Source of the DNA: Clostridia bacterium
Lineage (GTDB): Bacteria > Bacillota > Clostridia > TANB77 > CAG-508
Length of the DNA stretch: 11,741 nt
Assembly (NCBI GenBank): GCA_900770385.1
Contig: CAAGKK010000013.1
Location: forward strand, 1-11,741
Direction: 5' to 3'
Positions within the stretch are counted from its first letter, which is position 1, and every line of letters starts with the position of its first letter. Shown here piece after piece: positions 11,602 to 11,741 of the stretch. A program made the position numbers and the translations under genes. The notes beneath the pieces are model-generated. The model was not told the origin of the DNA. It made no database searches and was given only the letters and a program-made list of their open reading frames with translations.

Positions 11602-11741
11602 TTGAAGATAGAAGATTTAAGAAAAGATTATGATGAATTACTAGTTAAATATGGTGCTAAGGAATTAGATTCTATATATAATGGTGGATGTGAAAAAAAT
11701 CCTGATATATGTTTTGTTTTTATGAATCCTACCGGAAAAAA
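11602..11741 (+). CDS. Uracil-DNA-glycosylase-superfamily protein, 5' part only
   Basis: The first 46 residues are visible, and the window edge cuts off the rest. The start is a TTG at 11602 with GAAGGTG (11589-11595) six bases upstream; no in-frame ATG is available near it. The protein begins MKIEDLRKDYDELLVKYGAK and then has NPDICFVFMNPTGK (34-47). The FMNPTG loop resembles the active-site motif I of uracil-DNA glycosylase superfamily proteins, which excise uracil from DNA in base-excision repair. From memory, Clostridia homologues share the preceding GGxxxNPDICF pattern. With only the N-terminus available, catalytic status cannot be judged. Confidence 0.65.
   Translation, partial: MKIEDLRKDYDELLVKYGAKELDSIYNGGCEKNPDICFVFMNPTGK

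Overview
The window looks like a low-GC Firmicute of the class Clostridia, most likely a gut-type uncultured Eubacteriales member. The sequence is very AT-rich, has strong AGGAGG ribosome binding sites, sigma-A promoters close to consensus, mostly TAA stops and the standard code (TGG for Trp, TGA as a stop). The core landmark is the ribosomal/secretion operon rpmG-secE-nusG-rplK-rplA-rplJ-rplL at 3352-6845. The genus cannot be told from the sequence.

Layout. (1) 1-210 is a non-coding, palindrome-rich, more GC-rich stretch with a long hairpin, a repeated GGTTAACAGCC motif and a terminator-like end; it looks like the border of a mobile element or a structured RNA. (2) 252-2545 is an accessory block under a perfect TTGACA-N17-TATAAT promoter. 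It holds a putative amidoligase (glutamine-synthetase-fold peptide-bond-forming enzyme), a translationally coupled 155-aa protein of unknown function, a 45-codon remnant of xanthine phosphoribosyltransferase (xpt), and a small His/Asp-rich protein. It ends in a 51-bp nearly perfect inverted repeat of the GGGGTC-T-GACCC type. (3) 2629-3201 encodes a flavin-reductase-family protein with its own terminator. (4) 3243-6889 is the ribosomal operon. It has a strong promoter with a hairpin at the mRNA 5' end, a second candidate promoter and a possible L1 site before rplA, an L10-type attenuator before rplJ, and a strong terminator right after rplL. rpoB is not next to rplL as it is in most bacteria.

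(5) 6888-9489 carries nucleotide-salvage and housekeeping genes: MTA/SAH nucleosidase (mtnN), a four-helix membrane protein with a conserved polar tail, a divergent CYTH/triphosphate-tunnel protein, and a divergent HAM1/RdgB-like NTP pyrophosphatase. (6) 9471-11741 is a decaying accessory stretch. A P-loop kinase-like gene is broken by one missing A in an A-run, and the next gene, a GNAT-like acetyltransferase, is broken by one extra T in a T-run. They are followed by an intact small HAD hydrolase, a gene-poor gap with a terminator, and the start of a uracil-DNA-glycosylase-superfamily gene cut off by the window edge.

The most novel-looking unit is the amidoligase plus 155-aa gene pair, because amidoligases of this group are predicted to make peptide tags or conjugates whose substrates are mostly unknown. 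All functional calls come from reading motifs and remembered family features; no database search was run.
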